A stretch of 64,000 nucleotides of DNA from Betaproteobacteria bacterium (GCA_020621405.1 JAHRYN010000004.1:145618-209617), one strand, 5' to 3'; counted from the stretch's first letter, positions 8,786-18,411 are shown. Translations and numbers: made by a program. The notes: generated by a model from the letters alone, not told the origin.

Positions 8786-9571
8786 ATGGGCTTTCTCGCC
8801 GGCAAAAAAATTCTGATCACCGGACTGCTGTCCAACCGCTCGATCGCCTACGGCATCGCACAGGCCTGCCACCGCGAAGGCGCGGAGCTGGCCTTCACCT
8901 TCCAGAACGAGCGTTTCACCGATCGCGTCACCAAGATGGCGGCCGATTTCGACTCGTCGCTGGTGTTTCCGTGCGATGTCGGCGACGACGCACAGATCAC
9001 CACCCTGTTCGAGCAGCTGGCAACGAAGTGGGACGGTCTGGACGGTCTGGTGCATTCCATCGCCTACGCGCCGAGCGAAGCGCTCGACGGCGACTTCCTC
9101 GACGGACTGTCGCGCGAGGCCTTCCGCACGGCTCATGAAGTCAGCGCCTACAGCTTCCCGGCGCTGTGCAAGGCGGCCCGCCCGATGCTGCAGGGACGCA
9201 ATGGCTCGGTGCTGACGCTGTCCTACCTCGGCGCGGTGCGCGCACTGCCCAACTACAACGTGATGGGACTGGCCAAGGCCAGTCTGGAAGCGTCGGTGCG
9301 TTACCTCGCCGCCAGCCTCGGCCCGCAGGGCATCCGCGCCAACGCGGTGTCGGCCGGACCGATCAAGACGCTGGCCGCGTCGGGCATCGGCAACTTCGGC
9401 AAATTGCTGGCCTACAACGAGAAAGCCGCACCGCTGCGCCGCAACGTGACCATTCTGGAAGTGGGCAACGTCGCCGCCTTCCTGCTGTCGGACCTGGCCA
9501 GCGGCATCACCGGCGAGGTCACCTATGTCGACGCCGGCTTCAGCCAGTCGGCGGTGGGCGCGGTCGAGTAA
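8786..9571 (+). CDS. fabI: enoyl-[acyl-carrier-protein] reductase (NADH)
   Basis: FabI catalyses the last step of each fatty-acid elongation cycle, reducing enoyl-ACP with NADH in the cytoplasm. This 261-residue protein has the divergent short-chain-dehydrogenase features of Fab[16 protein letters not shown] for nucleotide binding, and the triad Tyr147 (TLSYLGA), Tyr157 and Lys164 ([10 protein letters not shown]), one position off E. coli numbering. The full length matches the family. It is monocistronic, with its own -10 box and downstream hairpins. At the position of E. coli Gly93, a triclosan-contact residue, this enzyme reads Ala (HSIAYAP). Confidence 0.97.
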   Translation: MGFLAGKKILITGLLSNRSIAYGIAQACHREGAELAFTFQNERFTDRVTKMAADFDSSLVFPCDVGDDAQITTLFEQLATKWDGLDGLVHSIAYAPSEALDGDFLDGLSREAFRTAHEVSAYSFPALCKAARPMLQGRNGSVLTLSYLGAVRALPNYNVMGLAKASLEASVRYLAASLGPQGIRANAVSAGPIKTLAASGIGNFGKLLAYNEKAAPLRRNVTILEVGNVAAFLLSDLASGITGEVTYVDAGFSQSAVGAVE

Positions 9572-9576
9572 GGCAG

Positions 9577-9628
9577 ACGAACCGCGCCGGTTCGTTCCCG
9601 CCGCTTGCATCCGGGGGCATTCGCCCCC
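9577..9628 (+). terminator. two consecutive hairpins after fabI
   Basis: ACGAACCG-CGC-CGGTTCGT (9577-9595) and GGGGGC-ATTC-GCCCCC (9613-9628) follow the fabI stop. T-tracts are weak, so termination is probable rather than certain. Confidence 0.5.
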
Positions 9629-9667
9629 ATCTTCCGCGTTGTTGACACCCTCATGCGGAGACCCTCG

Positions 9668-10285
9668 ATGCGCAAGCTGTGGACCCTGATGCTCGCAGTA
9701 CTCACCCTCGGCCTGTCCGGCTGCGGCTACAACTCGCTGCAGTCCGGCGACGAACAGGTCAAGGCGGCCTGGTCCGAAGTGCTCAACCAGTACCAGCGCC
9801 GGGCCGACCTGATTCCCAATCTGGTCAGGACGGTCAAGGGCTTCGCCGATCAGGAAAAGGAAGTGCTGACCCGGGTGACCGAGGCACGTTCGCAGGTCGG
9901 CGCGATCAAGGTGACGCCCGAGCTGATCAATGACCCTCAGGCCTTCACCCGGTTCCAGTCGGCCCAGGGCGAGCTGTCGGGCGCGCTGTCACGTCTGCTG
10001 GTGGTCAGCGAGAACTATCCGCAGCTCAAGTCCGACGCCAATTTCCGCGACCTGCAGGCGCAGCTCGAAGGCACGGAAAACCGCATCTCGGTCGCACGCA
10101 ACCGCTACATCAAGGCGGTGCAGGAGTACAACACTCTGGTGCGCTCCTTCCCCAGCAACATGACGGCGGTGCTGTTCGGCCACAAGTCGAAGCCGAACTT
10201 CAGTGTCACCAACGAGGGCGAAGTCACACGCCCGCCGGCGGTTGATTTCGGCGCCGCACCGGCCAGACCGGCTGGCGCGCAGTGA
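9668..10285 (+). CDS. lemA: LemA family lipoprotein
   Basis: This 205-residue protein starts with a lipoprotein signal ending in LSGC (lipidated Cys19), followed by the LemA core: GYNSL, then AAWSEVLNQYQRRADLIPNL, a long helical bundle, and YNTLVRSFPSNMTAVLFGHK near the end. LemA proteins are membrane-anchored helical proteins of unclear role. They are usually encoded with TPM-domain proteins, as here. I chose the ATG at 9668 because it has GGAG upstream and gives the lipobox at the right distance; the ATG at 9653 is possible. The stop overlaps the next gene's GTG start. Confidence 0.92.
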   Translation: MRKLWTLMLAVLTLGLSGCGYNSLQSGDEQVKAAWSEVLNQYQRRADLIPNLVRTVKGFADQEKEVLTRVTEARSQVGAIKVTPELINDPQAFTRFQSAQGELSGALSRLLVVSENYPQLKSDANFRDLQAQLEGTENRISVARNRYIKAVQEYNTLVRSFPSNMTAVLFGHKSKPNFSVTNEGEVTRPPAVDFGAAPARPAGAQ

Positions 10286-11124
10286 ATCTGAAGCACGGCT
10301 TGCGCGCCGCCTGCGGCGCGCTGCTGATGCTGGTCGGCGTGGCGTTCGCCCAGGTGGCGGTACCGCCGCTGACCGCCCGGGTCATCGACCAGACCGCCAC
10401 GCTGAGTGCCGACACCACGGCGGCACTGGAAAAAACGCTGCAGGCATTCGAGATGCGCAAGGGCAGCCAGATCGCGGTGCTCGTCGTGCCGACCACGGCA
10501 CCTGAAACCATCGAGCAGTACGCGCTGCGCGTGGCCGAAGCCTGGAAGCTCGGCCGCAAGGGCGTGGACGATGGCGCGCTGCTGCTGGTGGCCAGGGACG
10601 ACCGCGCGCTGCGCATCGAGGTCGGCTACGGGCTCGAAGGTGCGCTGACCGACATCACGGCCAAGCGCATCGTCAGCGACATCATCACGCCCTACTTCCG
10701 CCAGGGCGATTTCGACGGCGGTGTGAGTGCCGGCGTGACGCGCATGATCGCGGTGATCGATGGCGAAGCACTGCCGCCACCCGCGGCCCGCACGTCGGCC
10801 CGGGCGGATGACATCGGCTCCTATGCACCGCTGCTGTTCATCGTCGCGCTGTTCATGGGCGGTGTGCTGCGTTCCATCCTGGGCCGACTGCCGGGCGCAC
10901 TGGTGACCGGCGGTGTCGTGGGCTTCATCGCCTGGACCATGGTGGGCGCGCTGTCGATCGCCATCCTGGCCGGCGTGATCGCGTTGTTCGTGACCCTGTT
11001 CGGTGGCGGGCGGGGCATCGGCGGCGGCGGGTTTGGCGGTGGCGGCTACGGTGGAGGGGGCGGCGGCGGATTCAGCGGCGGCGGTGGTGGTTTCGGCGGC
11101 GGCGGCGCATCGGGACGGTGGTGA
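10282..11124 (+). CDS. TPM-domain membrane protein (YgcG family)
   Basis: This 280-residue protein starts with GTG at 10282, overlapping the lemA stop. It has a signal peptide (LRAACGALLMLVGVAFA), a TPM/Repair_PSII domain (about residues 30-150, with VIDQTATLSADTTAALE, IAVLVVPTT, DDGALLLVARDDRALRIEVGYGLEG), one or two membrane spans near residues 180-240, and a glycine-rich tail of GGG repeats. TPM domains are periplasmic and some have acid phosphatase activity. With LemA it probably forms a membrane complex, perhaps in envelope maintenance; this is inference from gene pairing. Confidence 0.9.
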   Translation: MNLKHGLRAACGALLMLVGVAFAQVAVPPLTARVIDQTATLSADTTAALEKTLQAFEMRKGSQIAVLVVPTTAPETIEQYALRVAEAWKLGRKGVDDGALLLVARDDRALRIEVGYGLEGALTDITAKRIVSDIITPYFRQGDFDGGVSAGVTRMIAVIDGEALPPPAARTSARADDIGSYAPLLFIVALFMGGVLRSILGRLPGALVTGGVVGFIAWTMVGALSIAILAGVIALFVTLFGGGRGIGGGGFGGGGYGGGGGGGFSGGGGGFGGGGASGRW

Positions 11125-11125
11125 C

Positions 11126-11623
11126 ATGACGATACTTCGCGCCTTGCGCCATGCAGTCTTCCTGCCCGTGCAGCGCAGCCGTGCCTTCCCGGCGGCGACT
11201 CTGGACACGCTGGAACGGGCCATCAGTGCCAGCGAGACACGCCACGCCGGCGAACTTCGTTTCGTAGTCGAGGGCGCACTTGCCCCGCTCGCCGCATGGC
11301 GGGGCCAGACTGCGCGGCAGCGCGCAATCGAGGTGTTTTCCGCACTGCGCATCTGGGACACCGAACACAACAATGGCGTGCTGATCTACCTGCTGATGGC
11401 CGACCGGCAGATCGAGATCGTGGCCGACCGCGGCATACAGGCACGCGTCGGCGCCGCGGTCTGGAACACGCTTTGCCAGCGGCTCGAAGCCCGGTTCGGC
11501 AGCGGTGAATTCGGTGACGGTGCGCTCGAATGCATCGAGGCGGTCACCGGCGAACTGGCCCGCCACTTCCCGCCGGACGGCCATCCGCACAACGAGCTGC
11601 CCGACCGCGTGGTGCTGCTCTAG
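11126..11623 (+). CDS. second TPM-domain protein, no signal peptide
   Basis: This 165-residue protein starts two bases after the previous stop and is third in the lemA operon. It has a shortened TPM-like domain (RAISASETRHAGELRFVVEG, FSALRIWDTEHNNGVLIYLL, DRQIEIVADRGI). It has no obvious signal peptide and no C-terminal membrane anchor or glycine tail, so it may stay in the cytoplasm or rely on its partner. The LemA-TPM-TPM order recurs widely in proteobacteria. Confidence 0.85.
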   Translation: MTILRALRHAVFLPVQRSRAFPAATLDTLERAISASETRHAGELRFVVEGALAPLAAWRGQTARQRAIEVFSALRIWDTEHNNGVLIYLLMADRQIEIVADRGIQARVGAAVWNTLCQRLEARFGSGEFGDGALECIEAVTGELARHFPPDGHPHNELPDRVVLL

Positions 11624-11761
11624 GCGTCACTCGTCGCGACAGCCGGCACGATTCCGCGGCGGCCGGCAACCAAACGACATGTGCGTTGCCCAATGCCCGG
11701 TCTGCCCGCGGAAGGGTGAAACAATCCACTGTCCGAATGTCATCACCCGCCGGAGATCCGA

Positions 11762-13642
11762 TTGCTGAGGTATTTCGAAAGACTGGTCGACCCGTATCCG
11801 GAAGGCACGCCGGCCGCGCCACCATCCGGCCTGTTCGCCTTCCTGTGGTCATGCACCCGCGGCATGCGCGGCTACATCGCGCTCATGACGCTGTGCACGG
11901 CGCTGATCGGCGTGTTCGAGGCGATGCTGTTCGCGATGATGGGCAATATCGTCGACTGGCTGGGTCAGGTCGCCCCGGCGCAGCTTTGGGAACGGGAGCG
12001 TGACCATCTGCTGATGCTGGCCGGCATCCTGGTGGCCAGCCCGCTGGTGATCGCACTGCAGACTCTGCTCAAGCACCAGGCTTTGTCGGGCAATTTTCCG
12101 ATGCGGCTGCGCTGGAACTTCCACCGCCACATGCTCGATCAGAGCATGGGTTTCTACCAAGACGAGTTCGCCGGCCGCATCGCCGCCAAAGTCATGCAGA
12201 CCGCGCTGGCCGTGCGCGATACCTGGATGATCGTGGCCGACATCCTGGTGTTCGTGCTGATCTACTTCGTCACCATGGTGGCGGTAGTCGGCCGCTTCGA
12301 CGCCTGGCTGCTGCTGCCCTTCACCGGCTGGCTCGCGCTGTACGTGGTCGCCATGTTCCATTTCGTGCCGCGGCTCGGCCGCGTGGCGCAGTCACAGGCC
12401 GACGCCCGCTCGCTGATGACCGGACGCATCACCGACGCCTATACCAATATCGCGACCGTGAAGCTGTTTTCGCACACTGCGCGCGAGGCGCTGTTCGCGC
12501 GCGACGCGATGCGCGAATTCATGGTGTCGGTCTATGCGCAGAGCCGGCTGGTCACCGGCTTCGAGATCGTCAACCACATGCTGAGCATGGCGCTGATCGC
12601 CAGCACGGCCGGTACCACGCTGTGGCTGTGGATGCACGGACAGGTCGGGGTCGGTGCAGTGGCTGCAGCGACCGCAATGGCACTGCGCCTGAACGGCATC
12701 TCTCACTGGGTGATGTGGGAACTGGCGTCGCTGTTCGAACAGGTGGGCACCGTGCGCGACGGCATCAACACGCTGTCGCGCCCGCATACCGTGACCGACC
12801 ACGCCGACGCGCAGCCGCTGCGGGTGACGCACGGCGACATCCGCATCGAGCACGCCTGCTTCGACTACGGCACCGGGCACGACGCAGGCCACCGCGTCAT
12901 CGACGACCTGTCTCTGCACATCCGTGCCGGCGAGAAGATAGGCGTGGTCGGCCGCTCGGGCTCCGGCAAGACCACCATCGTCAATCTGCTGCTGCGCTTC
13001 CACGACCTGGAAGGCGGCCGCATCCTGATCGACGGCCAGGACATCGCCCATGCGACACAGGACAGCCTGCGTGCGCAGATCGCGATGGTGACGCAGGACA
13101 CCTCGCTGCTGCACCGTTCGGTGCGCGACAACATCCTGTACGGTCGCCCGGATGCCAGCGACGCGGACATGATCGCCGCCGCGAAGCGGGCCGAGGCGCA
13201 CGACTTCATCGCCGGACTGGTCGATCCAAAAGGACGGCGCGGCTACGACGCACATGTCGGCGAGCGCGGCGTCAAGCTGTCCGGCGGTCAGCGCCAGCGT
13301 GTCGCGATCGCGCGCGTGATGCTCAAGGATGCCCCGATACTGCTGCTCGACGAGGCGACCAGCGCGCTCGATTCGGAAGTCGAAGCCGCCATCCAGGCCA
13401 GTCTGTACCGGCTGATGGAAGGCAAGACCGTGATGGCGATCGCCCACCGGCTGTCGACCATCGCCGCCATGGACCGGCTGATCGTGCTCGACCGCGGACG
13501 CATCGTCGAGGAAGGCGACCACCTGAGCCTGCTTGCACGCAACGGTCTGTACGCCCGCCTGTGGGCGCACCAGAGTGGCGGCTTTCTGGGGGCTGACGCC
13601 GACCTTGCAGAGACACGGGAACCGGTCGCGGACATGCACTGA
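11762..13642 (+). CDS. ABC transporter, fused membrane and ATPase domains (exporter type)
   Basis: The 626 residues form a half-transporter exporter. Six membrane spans fill about residues 20-340, and an ATPase domain follows with Walker A GRSGSGKTT (about residue 396), the signature LSGGQRQRVAIARV (about 503) and Walker B ILLLDEATSALD. It resembles the ABCB/MsbA class that works as homodimers exporting lipids or drugs; the substrate cannot be read from sequence. The start is a TTG at 11762 (LRYFERLVDPYPEG); no ATG is close by, so this start is tentative. It stands alone. Confidence 0.9.
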   Translation: MLRYFERLVDPYPEGTPAAPPSGLFAFLWSCTRGMRGYIALMTLCTALIGVFEAMLFAMMGNIVDWLGQVAPAQLWERERDHLLMLAGILVASPLVIALQTLLKHQALSGNFPMRLRWNFHRHMLDQSMGFYQDEFAGRIAAKVMQTALAVRDTWMIVADILVFVLIYFVTMVAVVGRFDAWLLLPFTGWLALYVVAMFHFVPRLGRVAQSQADARSLMTGRITDAYTNIATVKLFSHTAREALFARDAMREFMVSVYAQSRLVTGFEIVNHMLSMALIASTAGTTLWLWMHGQVGVGAVAAATAMALRLNGISHWVMWELASLFEQVGTVRDGINTLSRPHTVTDHADAQPLRVTHGDIRIEHACFDYGTGHDAGHRVIDDLSLHIRAGEKIGVVGRSGSGKTTIVNLLLRFHDLEGGRILIDGQDIAHATQDSLRAQIAMVTQDTSLLHRSVRDNILYGRPDASDADMIAAAKRAEAHDFIAGLVDPKGRRGYDAHVGERGVKLSGGQRQRVAIARVMLKDAPILLLDEATSALDSEVEAAIQASLYRLMEGKTVMAIAHRLSTIAAMDRLIVLDRGRIVEEGDHLSLLARNGLYARLWAHQSGGFLGADADLAETREPVADMH

Positions 13643-13691
13643 CCGCCGGGCCGGCACGGCGCTCGCCTGCAAATGTCAGATTCCCGAAGGC

Positions 13692-14267
13692 TCAGTGCAT
13701 GGCGCGACGGTCCGGAAAGTCGATCAGCACGCTGCGCTGCCGGCGTTCGGCATGAGCCTCGCCACTCGACAGCGCACTGATCCCGGCGCGCGCGGCATCA
13801 AGCAATTCGAGGCATTCCCTCGCCAGAGCGCGCACGCACCGGCTGTTTTCGTCGTTCAGCGGTCGCCGGACCGAGGCCGGCCCCGCTCCATTCGCGGCAT
13901 GCGGCAGCGGCACGCGACGCAGTGACATTTCCGTGCGGGCAACGTCGGTCGTCCGCGTCTGCAGATGCAGCAGGCGCTCGCGCAGCGACACCATCGAGGT
14001 CGTCATCCGCACGATGGTCGCCATGGTCACCGGCCCGTCACCATTCATGATCCGTGCGACGCTTTCGTTGGCAGGCGTTTCGGCCACCCACTGATCCCAC
14101 TCGGAATCGACATTGCCACCGGCAGCCTGCCAGGCCATGACGACTTCAAGCTGCCGTTCCCAGGGAACGAACCACGCGCCGGGTTCGGTCTGCAGCACCT
14201 CGACGGGCGGCAGATATTCGTCCTGCAGGGCATCCGGTGTAGCGGGCTCTATTCGTGCGAACATCAT
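13692..14267 (-). CDS. hypothetical protein, 191 residues
   Basis: I do not recognise this protein. It has no signal peptide or membrane span. The first half is acidic and tryptophan-rich (PGAWFVPWERQLEVVMAWQA, then EWDQWVAE); the second is arginine-rich with a predicted helix (SLRERLLHLQTRTTDVARTE). The start ATGATG at 14267/14264 has GGAG about eight bases upstream. A long hairpin lies 25 bases before it. It is divergent from the methyltransferase gene. Codon use looks like that of neighbouring genes, so it is probably real. Confidence 0.62.
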   Translation of the reverse strand: MMFARIEPATPDALQDEYLPPVEVLQTEPGAWFVPWERQLEVVMAWQAAGGNVDSEWDQWVAETPANESVARIMNGDGPVTMATIVRMTTSMVSLRERLLHLQTRTTDVARTEMSLRRVPLPHAANGAGPASVRRPLNDENSRCVRALARECLELLDAARAGISALSSGEAHAERRQRSVLIDFPDRRAMH

Positions 14268-14292
14268 GACGGCATCTCCTGAAACGAAGACA

Positions 14293-14332
14293 CCTCTGCC
14301 AGAGGCAGCTCACCGGCTGCCCTTGGCAGAGG
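14293..14332 (-). promoter_or_regulatory. long hairpin in the leader of the 13692-14267 gene
   Basis: A 16-bp stem (14293-14308 with 14317-14332, outer arms CCTCTGCCA/TGGCAGAGG) with one A-C mismatch and one G-T pair closes an 8-base loop. It lies 25 bases upstream of the hypothetical gene. On the minus strand it is followed by a pyrimidine-rich run, so it could be an attenuator or an upstream terminator. Confidence 0.45.
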
Positions 14333-14532
14333 CTGATGGAGTACCGGTCGTCATGCTTCCGGCACCAAGGCAGGGACTCATGCAGCGCCTCCGCCCGGCA
14401 GATCCGGATCGACGATCGGATGACAGTGTTGCGCGGGCCGAGCAGCTGTCCTGGCGACACCTTTTTTGATCGTAGATGGTTTCCCGACGCTTTCCCGCTG
14501 CACTGCAGCGAAAACCCGGTCACGACATTCGC

Positions 14533-15195
14533 ATGAATCCGAACGAACCCGAACAACCGCCCGCTCCATCCACCGGCTACACGCAGATCGCAGCCTCGAC
14601 GCTCGGTCACTACGACCGGCACGCGGACGACTACTGGGCCGGTACGCGCGACCACGACGTGCTCCAGAACATCGAGGCGATGCTCGCGCACATCACGGCC
14701 GAAGCACCGTTCGAACTGCTGGACTTCGGTTGCGGCCCGGGACGCGACCTGCTGACGCTGACGCGAATGGGGCATCGCGCAACCGGACTGGAGGGCGCCG
14801 CACGGCCAGCGGCGATGGCACGCACCTGGAGCGGCTGCACGGTACTGGAGCAGAACTTCTTCGCGCTCGACCTGCCGGCATCGCACTTCGACGGCGTGTT
14901 CGCCAACGCGTCGCTGTTCCATGTGCCGGCACAACTGCTGCCCGATGTGCTGCGCACCCTGTTCCGGACACTCAAACCCGGCGGCGTGCTGTTCAGCTCG
15001 AATCCGCGCGGCGACGGACAGGAGGGCTGGAATGGCGAACGCTATGGCTGCTACCACGACCTGGAAAGCTGGCGCCGCTTCATGAATGCCGCCGGCTTCG
15101 TCGAACTTGCGCACTACTACCGCCCGACCGGACTTCCGCGCGAACAGCAGCCCTGGCTGGCAACCGTCTGGCGCCGGCCGGACACCGGCGCGTAA
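14533..15195 (+). CDS. SAM-dependent methyltransferase, class I
   Basis: This 220-residue protein has a Rossmann methyltransferase core: motif I LLDFGCGPGRDLLTL (about residues 65-80), an acidic residue after the second strand (GLEGAA), motif IV FDGVFANASLFHV, and a post-motif segment LFRTLKPGGVLFSSNPRG. It belongs to the Methyltransf_11/25 type acting on small molecules; the substrate is unknown. I chose the ATG at 14533 (MNPNEPEQ); the frame is open to 14476 without a conserved N-terminus. A strong terminator follows. Confidence 0.88.
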   Translation: MNPNEPEQPPAPSTGYTQIAASTLGHYDRHADDYWAGTRDHDVLQNIEAMLAHITAEAPFELLDFGCGPGRDLLTLTRMGHRATGLEGAARPAAMARTWSGCTVLEQNFFALDLPASHFDGVFANASLFHVPAQLLPDVLRTLFRTLKPGGVLFSSNPRGDGQEGWNGERYGCYHDLESWRRFMNAAGFVELAHYYRPTGLPREQQPWLATVWRRPDTGA

Positions 15196-15201
15196 ACGGA
15201 A

Positions 15202-15225
15202 AAGCCCCGCTCTAGGGCGGGGCTT
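15202..15225. terminator. bidirectional intrinsic terminator
   Basis: A perfect 9-bp stem AAGCCCCGC / GCGGGGCTT with the loop TCTAGG sits between the converging methyltransferase and efp genes. Confidence 0.8.
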
Positions 15226-15331
15226 CCTGCAGCCGAACATTCCGCACGATCAACGTCGTGTGGCGTGACGCAATTCCTGCGCAGACCACGTGGGGGTACC
15301 CCACACGCGGTTGTTGCGCCGTCCGCGTGGG

Positions 15332-15889
15332 TTACTTCACGCGGTTCTTGTACTCGCCGGTGCGGGTGTCGATTTCGATCTTGTCGCCGATTTCGCAGAA
15401 CAGCGGCACCGACACTTCGTAGCCGGTGTTGATCTTGGCCGGCTTGAGCACCTTGCCCGAAGTGTCGCCCTTGACGCCCGGCTCGGTGTAGGTGATCTCG
15501 CGCACGACCGAGTTCGGCAGTTCGACCGAAATCGCACGGCCTTCGTAGAACACCACTTCGCAAGCCATGCCGTCTTCAACGTAGTTCAGCGCGTCGCCCA
15601 TGTTCTCGGCTTCGACTTCGTACTGGTTGTAGTCGCCGTCCATGAAGGTGTACATCGGGTCCGCGAAGTACGAGAACGTCACTTCGCGGCGCTCGAGGAT
15701 GACCACGTCGAACTTGTCGTCGGCCTTGTAGACGGTTTCCTGACCGGAGCCGGTCAGCAGGTTCTTCATCTTGAGCTTGACGACGGCGGCGTTGCGGCCC
15801 GACTTGTTGTAATCGGCCTTGAGCACGACCATGGCTTCCGGGCCGATCTTGACGACGTTGCCTGCGCGCAGTTCCTGGGCGGTTTTCAT
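15332..15889 (-). CDS. efp: translation elongation factor P
   Basis: EF-P binds between the P and E sites and relieves ribosome stalling at proline runs. This 185-residue protein has the normal three-domain length and starts [13 protein letters not shown]. The modified loop reads YNKSGRNAA, so the tip residue is Arg32 rather than Lys34. Arg32 is the form rhamnosylated by EarP, and earP lies just upstream on the same strand. I chose the ATG at 15889; the open frame continues into the earP-efp spacer without EF-P similarity. Confidence 0.98.
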   Translation of the reverse strand: MKTAQELRAGNVVKIGPEAMVVLKADYNKSGRNAAVVKLKMKNLLTGSGQETVYKADDKFDVVILERREVTFSYFADPMYTFMDGDYNQYEVEAENMGDALNYVEDGMACEVVFYEGRAISVELPNSVVREITYTEPGVKGDTSGKVLKPAKINTGYEVSVPLFCEIGDKIEIDTRTGEYKNRVK

Positions 15890-15977
15890 GCGGTTATCTA
15901 CCTGATCCTGAGGAGTTGAAGCCGCATCCCTGACCTCTGCAACCCGTGTTGCAACGTCCGCTGCGGCAAACCCGGCA

Positions 15978-17141
15978 TTATATAGGTGTCTGATTAAACA
16001 AAACAAGCTGACTAGCCAGATCGGGCTGAGCTGCGAGCGTATCGGCCCAGGACGCCGCATGCCGGCTCAGCAGCGGTACATCCTCGAGCCAGTCACGCCA
16101 GCGCGTCGTGTCGATCGGGTGATCGATATTCCAGTCGCGGTGCAGCGCGCGGCAGCGTTGCGCCGCCTGTGCATCGAGCCCGTCGCAGTAGCGGTCGAGA
16201 AAGGCCTCCAGCTTGGGCAGATGCGCTTCCTCATCCTGCCGGTAGATGTGCCACAGCAGCGGCCTGCCCGCCCATTGGGCACGCACGAACGAATCCTCGC
16301 CGCGCACGATGTTCAGGTCGCAGTGCCACAGCAGCCGGTCGTAGTCGTCCTGGGCCATGAAGGGCAGCACAACAACTTCAAGCTGCCCGACCACCAGCCG
16401 TTTACCGGCAGACATCGACTGCCGGCAAGCTGCGGACAGGCTGGTCAGCGCCCGGCCCTCCGGCACCCACAGCTGCGCCGGTTGATCGCACTGCGACAGC
16501 GCGTCGACCAGCGTCGCGATCGACGGGTTCTCGTAACTGAACAGCGACAGCTGCAAGGCGCCATCCCTGGGCTTCACGCCCAGCCTCTCAAGCGTCTGCC
16601 GGCGCGCATCAGGATCGTTCCGCCATGCGTCACGACGGCCGAACAGGCCGCGCTCGCGCAGCAGGCCGCCGGTGCGCTGCGTGAAGCCGGGAAAGAAGAA
16701 ATGCTTGGTCAGCCCGGTGGCCGGGTCGCGCGACGGCAGACCGTGACAGCCTTCCACCCAGTCTTCCGCACTGAGATATTCGAGATTGAGCCAGCGAGGG
16801 GGCACATCGAGCCTGGCCATCGCCTCGACGAAAGCCGGCGAAAGCGTGCAGGCGAAGGCTTCGATCACCAGTGGGGCCGGTTCGCAGACCGGCATTTCGT
16901 CGGTCCAGTGCATCACCTCGACCGGCACCGCGGCACCCGCGTCCGGCCGGATGCGCGCCAGCGCCGCCGGGTCATCCACCCACAGTCTCACCCGCCGGCC
17001 GTGGTCGCGCGTCAGGCAGCACGCCAGCCGCCAGCACACGCCGACATCGCCGTAGTTGTCGACGACCCGGCAGAAGAGGTCGCAGTCCGGTCCGGACGTT
17101 GACCCGCGCCGTGATGAATCTATCGTGAAAGGGTGCGACAT
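15978..17141 (-). CDS. earP: EF-P arginine rhamnosyltransferase
   Basis: EarP transfers rhamnose from dTDP-L-rhamnose to Arg32 of EF-P, activating it. This 387-residue GT-B-fold enzyme shows the N-terminal motif [17 protein letters not shown], with the two aspartates required for catalysis (here Asp28 and Asp32), and the C-terminal nucleotide-sugar motif [18 protein letters not shown]. The tail [14 protein letters not shown] is also typical. It precedes efp by 88 bp on the same strand, the usual earP-efp order in beta- and some gammaproteobacteria. Confidence 0.96.
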   Translation of the reverse strand: MSHPFTIDSSRRGSTSGPDCDLFCRVVDNYGDVGVCWRLACCLTRDHGRRVRLWVDDPAALARIRPDAGAAVPVEVMHWTDEMPVCEPAPLVIEAFACTLSPAFVEAMARLDVPPRWLNLEYLSAEDWVEGCHGLPSRDPATGLTKHFFFPGFTQRTGGLLRERGLFGRRDAWRNDPDARRQTLERLGVKPRDGALQLSLFSYENPSIATLVDALSQCDQPAQLWVPEGRALTSLSAACRQSMSAGKRLVVGQLEVVVLPFMAQDDYDRLLWHCDLNIVRGEDSFVRAQWAGRPLLWHIYRQDEEAHLPKLEAFLDRYCDGLDAQAAQRCRALHRDWNIDHPIDTTRWRDWLEDVPLLSRHAASWADTLAAQPDLASQLVLFNQTPI

Positions 17142-17223
17142 GCCTTCAAGTCCGCCAACCGGACGTCGTAATCAGAAAAGGTACCCGTGATCATCCGTCA
17201 ACCACAGCACGAGGAGTTCAGTC

Positions 17224-17433
17224 ATGGCCATGCAGCGCCCGATATCCGATGTACTCGGTTTTCGCCACACCCGCCGGCCACTGAAGGCGGATGAGAACAT
17301 TCCGCGCATGCCCAGCCTGTTTGACCAGATCGCGCAGATCAACGCGATGTCCATGGTTGCCGAGGCCGACGGAGAAGCCGACAACGACAGCTGGACGGAC
17401 GCCGATTGCGATGATGATGAAGAGATGGTCTGA
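17224..17433 (+). CDS. small acidic hypothetical protein, 69 residues
   Basis: I do not recognise it. The ATG at 17224 has GAGGAG nine bases upstream, a strong ribosome site. The N-terminal half is basic (ISDVLGFRHTRRPLK), the middle is amphipathic (PSLFDQIAQINAMSMVAEA) and the last 20 residues are almost all acidic (DADCDDDEEMV). It is divergent from earP and 105 bp upstream of an HDOD gene, with which it may be co-transcribed. It could be a small regulator or a metal- or nucleic-acid-mimicking protein; this is unsupported. Confidence 0.55.
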   Translation: MAMQRPISDVLGFRHTRRPLKADENIPRMPSLFDQIAQINAMSMVAEADGEADNDSWTDADCDDDEEMV

Positions 17434-17538
17434 CCGCCACACCCGCGTTAACAGAATGAAACACCCGGATGTTCGCCGACTGTTCAGTCCCGGCGACTTC
17501 CGGCCGTAGACAGGTCACCTGAACGACGGACCTGAATC

Positions 17539-18411
17539 ATGCGCGACGTCTCGATAGCCACGCTGGACGGCTGGGTCGCCTACCTCGGCGACAAGGCACT
17601 GCCCGTACTCGCGCGCACCAAGCGCGAGCTTGCCGTTCTGCGCGAAGTGGAAAGTACCGTCAGCGCACGAAAGATTGCCCAGGTCATTCTGCACGACCCC
17701 CTGATGACGCTGCGCCTGCTGGCTTTCATCGAAAAGCGCAGGCGCCACAGTCAGCACAACGAAATCACGACCATCGAGCGGGCGCTGATGATGATCGGCA
17801 TCTCGCCCTTCTTCGAGCACTTCGACGCGCTGCCGACACTGGAAGACCACCTCGACGGCCATCCGCAGGCTCTGCTCGGCGTCATGCGCGTGATCGCGCG
17901 CGCGCGCCGCGCGTCTCACTGGGCACGCGAATGGGCACTGATCCGGCACGACGTCGATATCGACGAAATCACCGTCGCCGCACTGCTGCACGACGTGGCG
18001 GAAATCATGTGCTGGGTGTTTGCGCCCAAGCTGTCTCTGGACCTGCGCGATCTGCTCCGTACCGATCCGCACATGCGCACCGCGATCGCGCAGCGGGCGG
18101 TATTCAATGTCACCGCGCAGGAACTCCAGCTCGCGCTGGCGCGCGCCTGGAAGCTGCCGACACTGCTGATCGCGCTGATGGACGACCGCCACTCGGTCAC
18201 CCCGCGCGCGCGCAACGTCACGCTGGCGGTCAATCTGGCGCGGCACAGCGCCAAGGGCTGGGACGATCCGGCGCTGCCTGATGATTTCAAGGCGATCGAA
18301 GAACTGCTCCACATCAGCCATGAAACCCTGCTCGGCCGACTCGGCCTGCCGATTGACGGCTCACCGCCGCCGGAGTCACCGGACGATCAGGAGATAGACA
18401 AGGAAAGCTGA
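17539..18411 (+). CDS. HDOD domain signalling protein
   Basis: This 290-residue protein has an HDOD domain, a degenerate HD phosphohydrolase fold common in proteobacterial signalling. KIAQVILHDPLMTLRLLAFI and ITTIERALMMIGISPFFE are the typical N-terminal helices, and VAALLHDVAEIMCW holds the HD-like core. HDOD proteins usually lack clear enzymatic activity and act as scaffolds in motility, biofilm or stress control. No receiver or GGDEF domain is fused. It ends in a proline/acidic tail and is followed by a hairpin. Confidence 0.87.
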   Translation: MRDVSIATLDGWVAYLGDKALPVLARTKRELAVLREVESTVSARKIAQVILHDPLMTLRLLAFIEKRRRHSQHNEITTIERALMMIGISPFFEHFDALPTLEDHLDGHPQALLGVMRVIARARRASHWAREWALIRHDVDIDEITVAALLHDVAEIMCWVFAPKLSLDLRDLLRTDPHMRTAIAQRAVFNVTAQELQLALARAWKLPTLLIALMDDRHSVTPRARNVTLAVNLARHSAKGWDDPALPDDFKAIEELLHISHETLLGRLGLPIDGSPPPESPDDQEIDKES

